This document shows, piece after piece, positions 5,144 through 5,527 of a DNA stretch of 5,527 bases. The DNA comes from Bacillota bacterium. Lineage in GTDB: Bacteria; Bacillota; Clostridia; Lachnospirales; Lachnospiraceae. The notes under the pieces were generated by a model. The model ran no database searches. It was not told the DNA's origin and saw only the letters and a list, made by a program, of their open reading frames with translations. The number at the start of each line of letters is the position of its first letter. Position 1 is the first letter of the stretch. Made by a program: the position numbers and the translations under genes. The DNA lies in contig JAEWHU010000158.1 in assembly GCA_023387635.1 (NCBI GenBank), positions 1-5,527 of the forward strand, written 5' to 3'.

Positions 5144-5527
5144 TTACAATCTTTTTAAGAGCTTATTTTCTAATTCCATTATTTTCTTTTCTAATTCAGA
5201 AATATCATGCCTTTCTTCAATTGCTATCCATACTTTATCTAAGATAATTCGATATATAAAATCAGAGTTAATATTTATTCCAGCGATTTCATTATAACCG
5301 TCTAAAACATTATCTAGAACATCTATTGGGATCATGTAAAAATCTATTGCTGGATCTCCCCAACCCGAATCTCCCCAATCAATAATAGATAATAATTGAT
5401 CACTTTTTGCACATAAAAAATTAAACTCATTAGTATCTCCATGTACAAAACATTTTTTATAGGAAAAGGTTTTATCAGTATATTTATTTTCTATTAGCTC
5501 TAATAAATATAAAGATTTACTATCATT
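5144..5527 (-). CDS. Aminoglycoside/choline-kinase-type phosphotransferase, C-terminal part (5' end outside window)
   Basis: The reading frame stays open from the stop codon at 5144 to the last base of the window. The visible 127 residues are therefore the C-terminal part of a longer gene, normally about 250-300 residues; an internal ATG at 5335 is not the start. The Brenner catalytic motif H-x-D-x-x-x-x-N is HGDTNEFN (His29, Asp31 catalytic base, Asn36 in visible numbering). It is followed by the Mg2+-binding IDWGD (49-53) and GDPAIDF, as in APH enzymes and related small-molecule kinases. The family uses ATP or GTP to phosphorylate a hydroxyl on aminoglycosides, macrolides, homoserine or sugars; which one cannot be decided without the N-terminal and substrate-binding parts. 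The extreme C-terminus is a lysine/glutamate-rich helix (ELEKK...ELENK). It is the first visible gene of the minus-strand series and is cytoplasmic. Confidence 0.92.
   Translation of the reverse strand, partial: NDSKSLYLLELIENKYTDKTFSYKKCFVHGDTNEFNFLCAKSDQLLSIIDWGDSGWGDPAIDFYMIPIDVLDNVLDGYNEIAGININSDFIYRIILDKVWIAIEERHDISELEKKIMELENKLLKRL

Noticed and set aside
5144..5335. A free-standing 63-residue gene starting at ATG 5335
   Set aside because: The same frame continues upstream without a stop through GDPAIDF, IDWGD and the HGDTN catalytic motif to the window end, so this is the tail of a phosphotransferase.

Overview
The window is AT-rich and reads like accessory DNA from a low-GC Firmicute, probably a clostridium or a relative. 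The clues are strong purine-rich ribosome binding sites (GGAGG, GGAGGGG), TTG start codons, a Gram-positive type lipoprotein, and protein sequences that resemble Clostridium/Bacillus families. No species can be named from the sequence alone.

All seven genes lie on the minus strand, so transcription runs from high to low coordinates. In that order they are: the C-terminal part of an aminoglycoside/choline-kinase-type phosphotransferase, cut by the window edge (5527-5144); a cytoplasmic serine hydrolase of the beta-lactamase/DD-peptidase family (4924-3854); a histidine phosphatase that has lost its middle and is probably a pseudogene (3770-3504); a lipoprotein with motifs like the TIKI/TraB/erythromycin-esterase group (3247-2174); a P-loop small-molecule kinase-like protein (2096-1545); a HAD phosphatase of the phosphoserine-phosphatase type (1364-726, TTG start preferred); and a GNAT acetyltransferase (548-69).

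The genes belong to unrelated enzyme families, each is about 0.3-1.1 kb, and most have their own Shine-Dalgarno sequence. The gaps between them are 77-256 bp. I see no hairpin followed by a T-run on the minus strand in any gap, so there is no obvious intrinsic terminator. I see no integrase, transposase, tRNA, rRNA or CRISPR array. The set looks like a collection of single-gene accessory units (acetyl-, phospho- and hydrolytic transfer on small molecules) rather than one pathway.

The most unusual structure is between genes. Around the GNAT gene there are imperfect hairpins, a 14-base motif (GTATAACATYCCGT) in opposite orientations on either side of the gene, and a 12-base direct repeat. TATAAC...GTTATA inverted pairs occur in the gap before the GNAT gene and again in the gap before the HAD gene. 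This recalls cassette boundaries (attC-like or miniature-element ends), but integron attC consensus boxes are not convincingly present. Upstream of the beta-lactamase-family gene is an imperfect tandem repeat of 21/22 bases within a stretch visibly richer in G and C than its surroundings.
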